This document shows, piece by piece, positions 1 to 7,589 of a stretch of 22,683 nt of DNA. This DNA is from CAITUY01 sp964611575 (GTDB lineage Bacteria > Verrucomicrobiota > Kiritimatiellia > CAIKKV01 > CAITUY01), in the NCBI GenBank assembly GCA_964611575.1, contig CAZTAJ010000066.1, positions 1 through 22,683 on the forward strand, given 5' to 3'. The translations under genes were made by a program, and so were the position numbers. The first letter of the stretch is position 1. Every line of letters begins with the position of its first letter. The notes beneath the pieces are model-generated. The model saw only the letters and a list, made by a program, of their open reading frames with translations, had not been told where the DNA came from and did not search any database.

Positions 1-1
1 C

Positions 2-466
2 GCGATGAGCCGGGCGATTCGGTGGCTCAATTGGAGCGAGTACAGTCACGCGGCGTTGATTACGTCGCGGTTCACGGTCATTGAGGCCTGGGCTGGCGGT
101 GGGTTCAAGGGGCAGGTCCGGGAGGTTCCGTGCCTGCTCGCCCAGCACAACGACAAGACGCCGGTCGAAGTGTTCGCGATCCCGGACCTGACGCCGGAGC
201 AGGCCGTGACCGTTGAGGCGTTCTGTCGATCAAAGGTCGGATGCCGGTATGACTGGCAAGGCGTGTTCCGGTTTGTGTCCCGGTGGGCACCGGTTGAGGA
301 CCAGGCATGGTTCTGTTCCGAGTTGATCGCGGCCGGGTTCATCGCGGCGGGATGGCCGTTGTTGGAGTTGTCTGCGCAAAAGACCTTCCCCGGCTTGTTG
401 GCGGCGAGTACTCGTTTGCGGCGGTTGGATGAGGCCGAAGTAAGCCGAGTCTGCATGGTTGTTTGA
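2..466 (+). CDS. YiiX-like permuted papain-fold (NlpC/P60-type) hydrolase, 5' end cut by the window
   Basis: The reading frame is open from the window edge, so the gene probably starts further left. The Met at position 5 lies in a segment (MSRAIRWLNWSEYSHAAL) that in this family normally follows further N-terminal residues. A His in SHAAL and a Cys in the WFCSEL motif near residue 102 are in the order expected of circularly permuted papain-like amidases (YiiX/DUF830 type), where the His precedes the Cys. Such enzymes cleave amide or ester bonds; members are found in phages, mobile elements and cell-wall or lipid metabolism. The substrate cannot be read from sequence. No signal peptide is visible in the part present. 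It reads toward the 3' end of a tRNA gene, so it may be the last gene of an integrated element. Family call moderately sure, role unknown. Confidence 0.6.
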   Translation, partial: AMSRAIRWLNWSEYSHAALITSRFTVIEAWAGGGFKGQVREVPCLLAQHNDKTPVEVFAIPDLTPEQAVTVEAFCRSKVGCRYDWQGVFRFVSRWAPVEDQAWFCSELIAAGFIAAGWPLLELSAQKTFPGLLAASTRLRRLDEAEVSRVCMVV

Positions 467-557
467 CACCATATTGACACCAAAGAACAGGGGGACCGTG
501 ACCCTCTGATTCCACTCAGAGTCCCCGATGCCGAATGTGGTGTCAATATGGTGTCAA
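463..557. repeat. Perfect 20-bp inverted repeat around a hairpin; candidate integrase arm sites or attachment region
   Basis: The arms at 463-482 and 538-557 are perfect reverse complements. Each arm is itself two copies of a 9-mer (TTGACACCA) separated by two bases. The left arm begins inside the stop region of the preceding gene. Between the arms, 491-526 can fold into a nested hairpin: 491-495 pairs with 522-526 and 504-509 pairs with 516-521. The interval 500-511 is identical over 12 bases to 692-703 inside the neighbouring tRNA-Thr gene. Repeated short direct and inverted sites beside a tRNA 3' end resemble arm-type binding sites of tyrosine integrases. That role is inferred; the repeats themselves are seen directly. 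Confidence 0.7.
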
Positions 558-663
558 TATCGGCAGACACTTTGCGGGTATAATGCCCACTTATCACACT
601 TAGTGAAACATAACGAATACCCCAGCAAAATGGCACTCTAACCAATGTTTATAGGGGTTTGAG

Positions 664-738
664 TGGAGCCAGCTGTCGGGATTGAACCGACGACCCTCTG
701 ATTACAAATCAGAAGCTCTGCCACTGAGCTAAGCTGGC
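664..738 (-). tRNA. tRNA-Thr(UGU)
   Basis: Read on the minus strand this folds as a full cloverleaf. The 7-bp acceptor stem is GCCAGCT with AGCTGGC. The D stem is GCTC/GAGC, the anticodon stem TCTGA/TCAGA with loop TTTGTAA, the variable loop five bases, and the T stem GTCGG/CCGAC with loop TTCAATC. The anticodon is TGT, which reads the threonine codon ACA. The discriminator base is T and a 3' CCA is encoded (666-664). The 3' end points toward the phage-like gene and inverted repeat on the left, the usual arrangement when an element integrates at a tRNA 3' end. The tRNA is intact. Confidence 0.96.
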
Positions 739-807
739 TGAAACGGCCGAAACTGTGTCAAAAACCTGTGGCATCAAGCAAGCGCTTTTGCCGGCCCCTC
801 GCCTACG

Positions 808-890
808 CAGGATTCGACAGGATTTGGGTTTCCGTTGCCGACGCAGGCCCTTCCTTTCCGTCTGTGATATCGGAATCCTGTGAAATCCTG
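808..890. repeat. Imperfect inverted intergenic repeat
   Basis: The 308-bp gap between the tRNA and the lipoprotein gene holds no credible gene. It contains two near-complementary arms, 808-824 and 874-890, each made of a doubled ACAGGAT-like unit. A further degenerate unit follows at about 890-899. The arms can pair to form a stem with a loop of roughly 50 bases. Similar doubled units are common in dispersed bacterial intergenic repeats, so a multicopy element is possible; copy number cannot be judged from this window. Confidence 0.55.
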
Positions 891-969
891 TCAATCCCGT
901 CAGACGATTCCCGGGGTGGTACCCTCAGAAGCGTCTTGCACAACGGCAAGTTTCGCCTGCACTCGTCTG

Positions 970-998
970 TTGCGTTTTGCGGACCAACGTCTTACAGT
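970..998 (+). promoter_or_regulatory. Possible sigma70-type promoter for the LRR lipoprotein-pdxJ operon
   Basis: TTGCGT at 970-975 and TACAGT at 993-998 are separated by 17 bases and lie about 50 bases upstream of the first start codon. The match to consensus is partial (3 of 6 and 4 of 6). The same -10 hexamer occurs in the candidate promoter of hom at the other end of the window. Weak call. Confidence 0.3.
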
Positions 999-1046
999 CT
1001 CTTCCCGCTTGGCCATAGGCAAGGCCGGCGAATAAACAAGGAAACG

Positions 1047-1703
1047 ATGGAACCCATCATGAAACGGATGCTCTGGACCGCTCTCACGGCCATCCTCGTC
1101 GGCGGCTGCGCGCCGTCCGACCAGTTCTGGAAGAAGCCGGATGTCGGGGAGAAAATCACGTCCCTCGATGCCGCGGCCAAACAGGCCGCCACCGTGCGCA
1201 ACCTCGATCTCTACCTCAAGAATCTGCAGGGCTTCCCCCCGCAGATCCTGACCCTGACGAACGTGGAGCGCCTGGGATTGCGTAAGAACGACGTTGGAAC
1301 CGTGCCGGACGGCATCGCGAGCCTCACGAAGCTCTACTGGCTGGATCTGGGACAGACGAAATTGACCGAACTGAACCCGGCCATCGGTCGACTGTCGGCC
1401 CTTCAAACGGCGTACCTGAACGACAACCTGCTGACGACGCTCCCGGCCTCCCTGGGTGATCTGTCCAAGTTGACGTATCTCAACGCCGATCGCAACAAAC
1501 TGACGTCCGTGCCGAATGAACTGGGGCGTCTGTCGTCCCTGAAGTGGCTGCGACTGAATGGCAACCAGCTCACGGCCCTGCCGGCTGACCTGACGGGCTG
1601 GTCGCAGAATTTGAAGCGCCTTTACCTCAAGGGCAATCCCATCCCCGAACCCGAGAAGGACCGTCTCCTCAAGGCACTGCCTTCCTGTGAGATCTTCTTC
1701 TGA
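1047..1703 (+). CDS. Leucine-rich-repeat lipoprotein
   Basis: The 218-residue product begins with a typical lipoprotein signal peptide: a basic N-terminus (KR), a hydrophobic stretch and the lipobox LVGGC with Cys21 as the lipidated residue. The residue after Cys is Ala, not Asp, which by the E. coli rule favours transfer to the outer membrane. From about residue 50 there are six 23-residue leucine-rich repeats of the pattern LxxLxLxxNxLTxLPxxLGxL plus a final partial one. This forms a curved solenoid usually used for protein binding. The start at 1047 has AAGGA at 1038-1042; an alternative Met at 1059 would give the same mature protein. An in-frame opening further upstream runs through intergenic repeat and is not used. 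pdxJ starts 31 bases downstream, so it may lead that operon. Its partner is unknown. Confidence 0.85.
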   Translation: MEPIMKRMLWTALTAILVGGCAPSDQFWKKPDVGEKITSLDAAAKQAATVRNLDLYLKNLQGFPPQILTLTNVERLGLRKNDVGTVPDGIASLTKLYWLDLGQTKLTELNPAIGRLSALQTAYLNDNLLTTLPASLGDLSKLTYLNADRNKLTSVPNELGRLSSLKWLRLNGNQLTALPADLTGWSQNLKRLYLKGNPIPEPEKDRLLKALPSCEIFF

Positions 1704-1734
1704 GTGGTCCGGGGGCCGTTCCGAGGACCGACAC

Positions 1735-2484
1735 ATGACCCGCGCATCCGCTTGTCGTCTGGGCGTTAACATCGACCACGTGGCCACACTTCGCCAGGTG
1801 CGCGGGACGGAGTACCCCGATCTTGTCGAGGCCGCGCGCGTGTGCGAAGCCGCCGGGGCCCGCGGCATCACGGTTCACCTCCGCGAGGACCGGCGGCACA
1901 TCCAGGACCGCGACGTGTACGCCCTGCGCCGATCCATCGGTACCGCCTTGAACCTGGAAATGGCGAACCACCCGGATATCGTCGCCGTGGCCCTGGACGT
2001 CAAACCGGATGAAGTCTGCCTGGTGCCTGAACGCCGCCGTGAACTGACCACGGAAGGCGGACTGGACGCGGCCGGCCAGAGGCGCCGGCTGGGTCCGACC
2101 ATCGACCGTCTGGCGGCCGCCGGCATCGACGTGAGCCTCTTCATTGCGGCCTCTCCCGCGCAGATCCGCGCGGCCGCCGCGCTGGGCGCCCCGACAATCG
2201 AGCTGCATACCGGCACGTTCTGCGACGCTCGCAGCCCCGCGGCGGCCCGCCGGGAACTCCAGCGCCTGATCATGGGCGCCCGTCTTGCCCGACGCCTGGG
2301 CTTGCGCGTCAACGCAGGCCACGGCATCAACCTGGCCAACGTCGGCGCCATCCTGCAAATCCCCCATCTCGACACGCTGAACATCGGTCACAGCATCATC
2401 TGCGAAGCCGTCTTCAAAGGACTTCGCCAGGCGGTGCGCGACATGCTGACCGTCCTGCGTCCCTGCCGCGGGGGGACCCGGTGA
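1735..2484 (+). CDS. pdxJ: Pyridoxine 5'-phosphate synthase
   Basis: Condenses 1-deoxyxylulose 5-phosphate with 3-amino-2-oxopropyl phosphate to form pyridoxine 5'-phosphate, the last ring-forming step of the DXP-dependent vitamin B6 pathway; cytoplasmic. The 249-residue TIM-barrel protein has normal family length. Diagnostic segments are LGVNIDHVATLRQVRG near residue 9, TVHLREDRRHIQ (His48, Arg50, His55), KPDEVCLVPERRRELTTEGG, ELHTGTF and the phosphate-binding segments NAGHGINLANV and LNIGHSI. The start at 1735 is chosen because GAGGA lies seven bases upstream and because the conserved N-terminus begins a few residues later; in-frame codons further upstream overlap the lipoprotein gene. Its stop overlaps the GTG start of acpS by four bases, implying coupled translation. 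Confidence 0.97.
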   Translation: MTRASACRLGVNIDHVATLRQVRGTEYPDLVEAARVCEAAGARGITVHLREDRRHIQDRDVYALRRSIGTALNLEMANHPDIVAVALDVKPDEVCLVPERRRELTTEGGLDAAGQRRRLGPTIDRLAAAGIDVSLFIAASPAQIRAAAALGAPTIELHTGTFCDARSPAAARRELQRLIMGARLARRLGLRVNAGHGINLANVGAILQIPHLDTLNIGHSIICEAVFKGLRQAVRDMLTVLRPCRGGTR

Positions 2485-2885
2485 CGGTTCCCGGCACCGT
2501 GATCGGCACCGGCGTCGACCTGGTCGAGAACGATCGCGTTCGACTCCTGATCGAGAAATGGGGGGAGCGTTTCCGCAATCGCATCTACCTGCCGGCCGAG
2601 CAGGAGTACTGCCAGAGCAAGGCAGCCCCCTGGCTCTACTACGCCGGCCGGTTTGCGGTCAAGGAAGCCGTCTCCAAAGCCTTCGGCACCGGCATCGGTC
2701 CGGCCCTCGGGTGGCTGGATATCGAGGTCGTGCGCAACGCGGCGACCGGCGCCCCCTCGGTGGCCCTGAGTCCCCATGGGCGCGAACTGGCCCTGGCACA
2801 AGGCGTTTCCCGCGTCCTGATCAGTCTCTCGCACACCCGCCATTTCGCGGTCGCGCACGCCTTGCTGATTGCCGATAACCGCTGA
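2481..2885 (+). CDS. acpS: Holo-[acyl-carrier-protein] synthase
   Basis: Transfers the 4'-phosphopantetheine arm of coenzyme A to the serine of acyl carrier protein, switching on fatty-acid synthesis. At 134 residues it matches the small trimeric AcpS class. Mg2+ and CoA-binding signatures are seen: GTGVDLVE with Asp13 and FAVKEAVSKAFGTG with Glu62. The C-terminal strand segment ISLSHTRHFAVA is also typical. The start codon is GTG, overlapping the pdxJ stop (GTGA), with a G-rich Shine-Dalgarno-like run at 2471-2475. pdxJ-acpS adjacency is known from many Gram-negative bacteria, and acpS followed by the NAD(P)HX repair gene is also a common arrangement. Confidence 0.96.
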   Translation: MTVPGTVIGTGVDLVENDRVRLLIEKWGERFRNRIYLPAEQEYCQSKAAPWLYYAGRFAVKEAVSKAFGTGIGPALGWLDIEVVRNAATGAPSVALSPHGRELALAQGVSRVLISLSHTRHFAVAHALLIADNR

Positions 2886-2895
2886 GGAACCGCCC

Positions 2896-4461
2896 ATGAA
2901 AGCAATCACTTCCGCTCAGATGCGCGAACTCGACCGGATTGCCTCGGCCGAATTCGATATCCCGGGCGTCGAGCTCATGCGTCGCGCCGGCAACGGGGTC
3001 GCCTCGGTCGTCAGCTACATCGCCGAACAGGCCCGCATGGGCGATACGTTCGTCCAATTGCTGGCCGGCCGCGGCAATAACGGCGGCGACGCGTTCGCGG
3101 CGGCCTGTTACCTGCATGAGGACGATTACGATGTCGAAGTGCTGCTGGCCGGCTCCGCCTCCGAGGTGCGCGGCGATGCCCTGCGCCACCTGAGCAAAAT
3201 GCGCCAGGCGGGAGTCCCGTTGCACGAAATGCCGACCAAGGAAGACTGGGATGAGGCCGTCCATGAGGCCGGCAGCGGCATGATCCTCGTGGATGGCATC
3301 CTGGGCATCGGGGTCGACGGCCCGCCGCGGGGCCCCGCCGCCGGAGCCATCCGCTACATCAACAGTTGCGCCGAAGACAACATCGTCATTTCGATCGATG
3401 TGCCCTCCGGCTTGAATGCCGATACCGGCGACTCGCCGGGGGAAACCGTGGTCGCCGATGTGACCGCCACGATCGGATTGCCCAAAACCGGCCTGTTGAT
3501 GCCGAAGGCGACTCGGTACGTCGGCAGTCTGGATGTGGTCAGCATCGGCATTCCGCAGGAGCTGGCCGGCCGCTACAAGAGCGAACGGGATCTGATCACC
3601 GGTTGGGATGTGCGCCGCCATATGCCGCGCCGTCCGCACGACGCGCACAAGGGCCTGTATGGTCACGTGCTGGTTATCGGGGGAGCCACCGGCCTGGCAG
3701 GGGCCGCCGCCATGGCCGCCCGCGCGGCCTCACGCTCCGGCGTCGGCCTTACCACCGCCCTCGTCCCTCGCACCCTCTATCCCGTCGTGGCCGGCGCCAC
3801 TCTCGAGGTCATGACCTACCCGGCCGCCGAGACGGAAACCGGCTCGCTCAGCGCCGGCGCCTGGGTCGACTGGGGGCCGCGCATCAACACGTTCGATGCC
3901 ATCGTCGCCGGCCCCGGCATGACGCGGCACGCCGATACGGCCGAATGGATGCGCCACCTGCTGGGAACTTGCACCCGTCCCATGCTGTTGGACGCCGATG
4001 CGCTGAATGTATTTGAAGGGCATCCCGAAGCCCTGGCTCACGCCGCCGGGCCGCTGGTCATCACCCCCCACCCCGCCGAACTCGCCCGACTGCTGGGTTG
4101 TGCCACCGCCGATGTCCAGAATGACCGCGAGGGCGCCGCCAAGCGGGCCGCGGCTTTGACCCATGCCGTCGTTGTGCTGAAGGGCAATGGAACGCTGGTG
4201 GTGATGGATGGCAAGACCGTCCACGTCAATCTCACCGGGAACGCCGGGATGGCGAGCGGCGGCATGGGCGATGTGCTGTCCGGGATCATTGGCGGACTGC
4301 TGGCCCAGGGGATCCCGCCCTTCGATGCGGCCTGTGCGGGCGTCTTCCTGCATGGCCGGGCGGGCGATAACGCCGCCTGGCGCAAGTCCCAGTCCAGCCT
4401 CTGCGCCACGGACGTGATTGAGGAACTGCCGTTCGTCTTCCGCGAACTGGTCTCGCGCTGA
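2896..4461 (+). CDS. nnrD: Bifunctional NAD(P)HX epimerase / ADP-dependent NAD(P)HX dehydratase
   Basis: Repairs hydrated nicotinamide cofactors: the N-terminal half epimerises R- and S-NAD(P)HX and the C-terminal half dehydrates S-NAD(P)HX back to NAD(P)H using ADP. The 521-residue protein has the usual fused length. Residues 1 to about 215 form the YjeF_N domain, with GRGNNGGDAF at 59-67, VDGILGIGVDGPPRG, and SIDVPSGLNADTGD near 166-179. The ribokinase-like domain runs from about 225 to the end, with HKGLYGHVLVIGG, LDADALN, ITPHPAELARL, VLKGNGT and GGMGDVLSGIIGG, where Asp459 is the likely catalytic base. The start at 2896 is preceded by GAGGA at 2884-2888 and lies ten bases after acpS. Its stop is 8 bp from the stop of the convergent efflux gene, with no terminator visible. 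Confidence 0.96.
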   Translation: MKAITSAQMRELDRIASAEFDIPGVELMRRAGNGVASVVSYIAEQARMGDTFVQLLAGRGNNGGDAFAAACYLHEDDYDVEVLLAGSASEVRGDALRHLSKMRQAGVPLHEMPTKEDWDEAVHEAGSGMILVDGILGIGVDGPPRGPAAGAIRYINSCAEDNIVISIDVPSGLNADTGDSPGETVVADVTATIGLPKTGLLMPKATRYVGSLDVVSIGIPQELAGRYKSERDLITGWDVRRHMPRRPHDAHKGLYGHVLVIGGATGLAGAAAMAARAASRSGVGLTTALVPRTLYPVVAGATLEVMTYPAAETETGSLSAGAWVDWGPRINTFDAIVAGPGMTRHADTAEWMRHLLGTCTRPMLLDADALNVFEGHPEALAHAAGPLVITPHPAELARLLGCATADVQNDREGAAKRAAALTHAVVVLKGNGTLVVMDGKTVHVNLTGNAGMASGGMGDVLSGIIGGLLAQGIPPFDAACAGVFLHGRAGDNAAWRKSQSSLCATDVIEELPFVFRELVSR

Positions 4462-4469
4462 CCGACCGC

Positions 4470-7400
4470 CTAGTCCTTTTCCCGCCGCTGCCCCGCCGCC
4501 CGCATCCGTTCGGTGACGGAATGCAGCAGACTGTACATGATCGGAACCTGGACGAGCGTGAGCAGCGTCGCCAGCGATAGCCCGAAAATCACCGCCACCG
4601 CCATGGGCGCCCACCAGGCCGAGGTCTCCGCGCCGGCCACGAACTTGGGCGGCCAGGTGTGGATCTCCAGGCTCCAGCCAACGGCCATGGGGATCAGGCC
4701 GGCCACCGTCGTTAGCGCCGTCAAGAGCACCGGGCGCAGACGCGTCCGCCCGCCGAGCAGAATGGCCTCCAGCACCGGCATCCCCGCCGCCCGGCGCTGA
4801 TTGATGCAGTCGATCAGCACAATCCCGTTATTGACGACCACGCCGGCCAGGCTGACGACCCCGATCCCGGTCATGATCACGCCAAAGCGCATGTGGCACA
4901 GCAACAGTCCCCACATCACCCCCGCCGTCGACAGAACAACCGCAAACATAATCATGAACGGTTGCATAGTGGAATTGAATTCCATGATGAGAATCAAGGC
5001 GATCAGCGCCAGGGCAATCAGCAAAGCCTTGCCCAGGAAGACCATGGCCTCGTTCATCTCCTTCGTATCGCCCGCGAAGCTCACCGTGTAGCCTTTTGGG
5101 AACGCTATCTTTGCCAGCCGCGGAGCGATCTCGTTGCGGATGACCTCGTCAACGGTGATCCCCTTGACGGTGTTCGCCGTGATCGTGATTGTGCGCTTCT
5201 GGTCCTTCCGCAGGATCCGACCGCGCCCCCCCTCGTACGTGAAGGCGCCCACCGATTCCAGCGGCACGCGTCCGCCGCTCGGAACGGTCATCGCAATCTG
5301 CTTCAACAGGTCGGCACTCCGGCGCTGATCGGCGCGTAAGCGCACCGTGATATCGTACTCATCCTCGCCTGCCCGGAACTTGCTGACTTCCTCCCCGTTG
5401 ATTGCGGTGCGCAGAAAGCGACCGACCGAGTCGGTGTCCAGGCCCAGCAGAGCCGCTTTCTGCCGGTCCACGCGGAACTGCAGTTCCTGGCGGGCATCCT
5501 CCATGTTGTCCTGCACATCGACCAGGCCAGGCGCTGCTTTCAACTCCCGGACCACCGTGTCGGAAAGCTCGGCCAAGGCCCCGAAATCGTCGCCCGCAAG
5601 CTCGACCGTAACCGGGGCATCGGTCGGGGGCCCCATTTCCTCGGCCTTGAGCGTAACCTGCGCCCCTGGAAACGCGCCGATCTCGCGGCGGATGGACTCG
5701 ACCATTTCCAGGGTGTTGGTGTGCCGCTCGCCGAACGGCACAAACTCCAGCCGGATCGATCCCAAGTGAGTACCCGCCGACGCGCTCAGCGCCCAGTCAC
5801 CCGCCGCCCCGACGTTGGTCAGGAAGAACTTGATGTCCCTGTAGGCGGGCAGCCGCGACTCAATCGAGCGCAACACACGATCGGTGGTCTCAATGTCCGT
5901 GCCCTCCGGGAATCGCACCTCGATCGTGGCCCGCTGCGGCGGCACCTCCGGAAACAACTCCGTTCCGGCGTTATAGCGACGGAACCCCATCACGGTAAAC
6001 ACCAGGAAGACCAACCCGATGAAAGTGACCAGCCCGCGGTGTTCCAGGGCAGCCCGCAGCAGCCGCTCGTAGCTGCCTGTGAACCGCCGCCACCGGGTGG
6101 GCTCTTCAATCGAGTCCGGCACCTTCGGCCGCGTGACGAACACCGAACACAGGGCCGGGTTGATCACCAGCGCGACAAACAGCGACGCCGTCAGGATGAC
6201 AATGACGGTCTTCGGCAGGAAACTCATGAACTGCCCCATGATGCCCGGCCAGTAGATCATCGGGCCGAATGCCGCCAGGGTGGTGAGCGTGGACGTGGTG
6301 ACTGGCCAAGCCACCTCAGCCGCCCCATGCAGCGCCGCATCCAGCCGCGATTCGCCGTCCGCATGCCGCCGGTAGATGTTCTCCACGATCACGATGGCGT
6401 TGTCCACCAGCATGCCCACCGTCAGGACCAGGCTGAACAGAACCAGCATGTTGAGTGTGATGCCCAGCATCCACAGCGCCAGGAATCCGGCCATGAGCGA
6501 GAACGGGATCGCCAGGCCCACCAGCAGGCTGTTGCGGATTCCCATGAACAGAAACAGGATCGCGACCACCAGGATGAAGCCGCTGACAATGTTGTTCTCC
6601 AGGTCCTCGATCATCAGCCGGATCATCTCCGACTGGTCTTCGACATAGGTTGAACGCAGCCCCGGCGGCAGCGGATTATCCGCAAGCACACGCTTGATGT
6701 GGCGAATCAGTTTGTCGGCGTTCTCGCCCGCCCGCTTGTGGACGGCGATCGAAATGCACGGCTCGCCATTGATGCGCGAAATCGAGGACAGGTCCTTGTA
6801 CGTGTCCGCAATTGCCGCCACATCCGCCAGGCGCACCGTCCGGCCGTCGCGCACGCTGACCACGATGTCGCGCAGTTCGTTGACGCCGGTGAACTCGCCC
6901 GGTACGCGCATCTGGACTTTCTGGCCGCTGATCTCGAGATTGCCGGCCGACACCGTGGAATTCTCGCCGCGAATGGCCGCCGTGAGTTCCCCCAGGGTCA
7001 ACCGATATGCCATCAGCCGCGCCAGGTCCACCTCCACCCGAATTTCGCGCTCGCGGACACCCAGCAGGCGCGCCTGCAGTACGCCAGGCAGGCCCTCGAC
7101 CAGATCCTGCAGATCCTCGGCCACATGCTTGAGCCGCTCAAGGTCGGTATCACCCGAAATCGCCATCGTGAAGACCGGAATATCCGTGCTGAAGTTGAAC
7201 CCCTGGACCGTCGGCTCGTCCAGGTCGCGGGGCAGATCCGGTCGCGCCACGTCGATCTTGTCCTTCACCTTCTGCACGGCGGCGTCGATGTTCTGTTCGG
7301 CCGTGAACTCGATCACGATCAGGGAGACCCCTTCGGCTGACGTGGAACTCAATTTCTTGATATGTTCCAGCCCGTTGAAGCGCTTTTCGAGCGGGATCGT

Positions 7401-7589
7401 GATGAGATTCTCGATCTCCGTCGGCGCCACCCCCTCATAGGGCGCGCTGACGAACACCATGGGGATGGTGACGTCGGGAGCGCCCTCGCGGGGCATCGTG
7501 AAGTACACCAGCGGGCCCGCGACCACGAGCAGCGCGATCAACGCGAAGACCGTGACCCGGAACTTGATCGAGTATTCGGTCAGAATCAT
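4470..7589 (-). CDS. RND-family efflux permease (inner-membrane pump of a tripartite system)
   Basis: A proton-driven pump that, with a periplasmic adaptor and a TolC-like channel, exports substrates across both membranes. The 1039-residue length is standard. The topology is duplicated: a first transmembrane helix at about 11-31, a periplasmic loop, helices 2-6 at about 336-487, helix 7 at about 519-536, a second loop, then helices 8-12 at about 853-1021. The proton-relay helix 4 carries VGMLVDNAIVIVEN with a single Asp396 followed by Asn, where AcrB has two Asp residues; helix 10 carries VVVNNGIVLID with no Lys at the AcrB Lys940 position. These variants occur in other RND branches and do not imply inactivity. 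The start codon overlaps the adaptor stop by four bases (ATGA). The substrate (drug, metal or lipid) cannot be assigned. Confidence 0.95.
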   Translation of the reverse strand: MILTEYSIKFRVTVFALIALLVVAGPLVYFTMPREGAPDVTIPMVFVSAPYEGVAPTEIENLITIPLEKRFNGLEHIKKLSSTSAEGVSLIVIEFTAEQNIDAAVQKVKDKIDVARPDLPRDLDEPTVQGFNFSTDIPVFTMAISGDTDLERLKHVAEDLQDLVEGLPGVLQARLLGVREREIRVEVDLARLMAYRLTLGELTAAIRGENSTVSAGNLEISGQKVQMRVPGEFTGVNELRDIVVSVRDGRTVRLADVAAIADTYKDLSSISRINGEPCISIAVHKRAGENADKLIRHIKRVLADNPLPPGLRSTYVEDQSEMIRLMIEDLENNIVSGFILVVAILFLFMGIRNSLLVGLAIPFSLMAGFLALWMLGITLNMLVLFSLVLTVGMLVDNAIVIVENIYRRHADGESRLDAALHGAAEVAWPVTTSTLTTLAAFGPMIYWPGIMGQFMSFLPKTVIVILTASLFVALVINPALCSVFVTRPKVPDSIEEPTRWRRFTGSYERLLRAALEHRGLVTFIGLVFLVFTVMGFRRYNAGTELFPEVPPQRATIEVRFPEGTDIETTDRVLRSIESRLPAYRDIKFFLTNVGAAGDWALSASAGTHLGSIRLEFVPFGERHTNTLEMVESIRREIGAFPGAQVTLKAEEMGPPTDAPVTVELAGDDFGALAELSDTVVRELKAAPGLVDVQDNMEDARQELQFRVDRQKAALLGLDTDSVGRFLRTAINGEEVSKFRAGEDEYDITVRLRADQRRSADLLKQIAMTVPSGGRVPLESVGAFTYEGGRGRILRKDQKRTITITANTVKGITVDEVIRNEIAPRLAKIAFPKGYTVSFAGDTKEMNEAMVFLGKALLIALALIALILIMEFNSTMQPFMIMFAVVLSTAGVMWGLLLCHMRFGVIMTGIGVVSLAGVVVNNGIVLIDCINQRRAAGMPVLEAILLGGRTRLRPVLLTALTTVAGLIPMAVGWSLEIHTWPPKFVAGAETSAWWAPMAVAVIFGLSLATLLTLVQVPIMYSLLHSVTERMRAAGQRREKD

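Noticed and set aside
579..584. Perfect TATAAT between the inverted repeat and the tRNA
   Set aside because: No -35-like hexamer lies at a suitable distance, and no plus-strand gene follows before the lipoprotein; the antisense tRNA lies between.
46..645. 199-aa minus-strand open frame across the left-edge gene and the inverted repeat
   Set aside because: It covers the coding region of the papain-like gene in antisense and the non-coding repeat; no family features.
768..1046. Extended N-terminus for the LRR lipoprotein
   Set aside because: The extension runs through the intergenic repeat, and it would place the lipoprotein signal peptide in the middle of the protein.
5721..6653. Long open frame on the plus strand (310 aa) opposite the RND permease
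   Set aside because: It is a shadow of a well-supported gene in GC-rich DNA; composition is His/Arg/Gln-rich with no recognisable motif.
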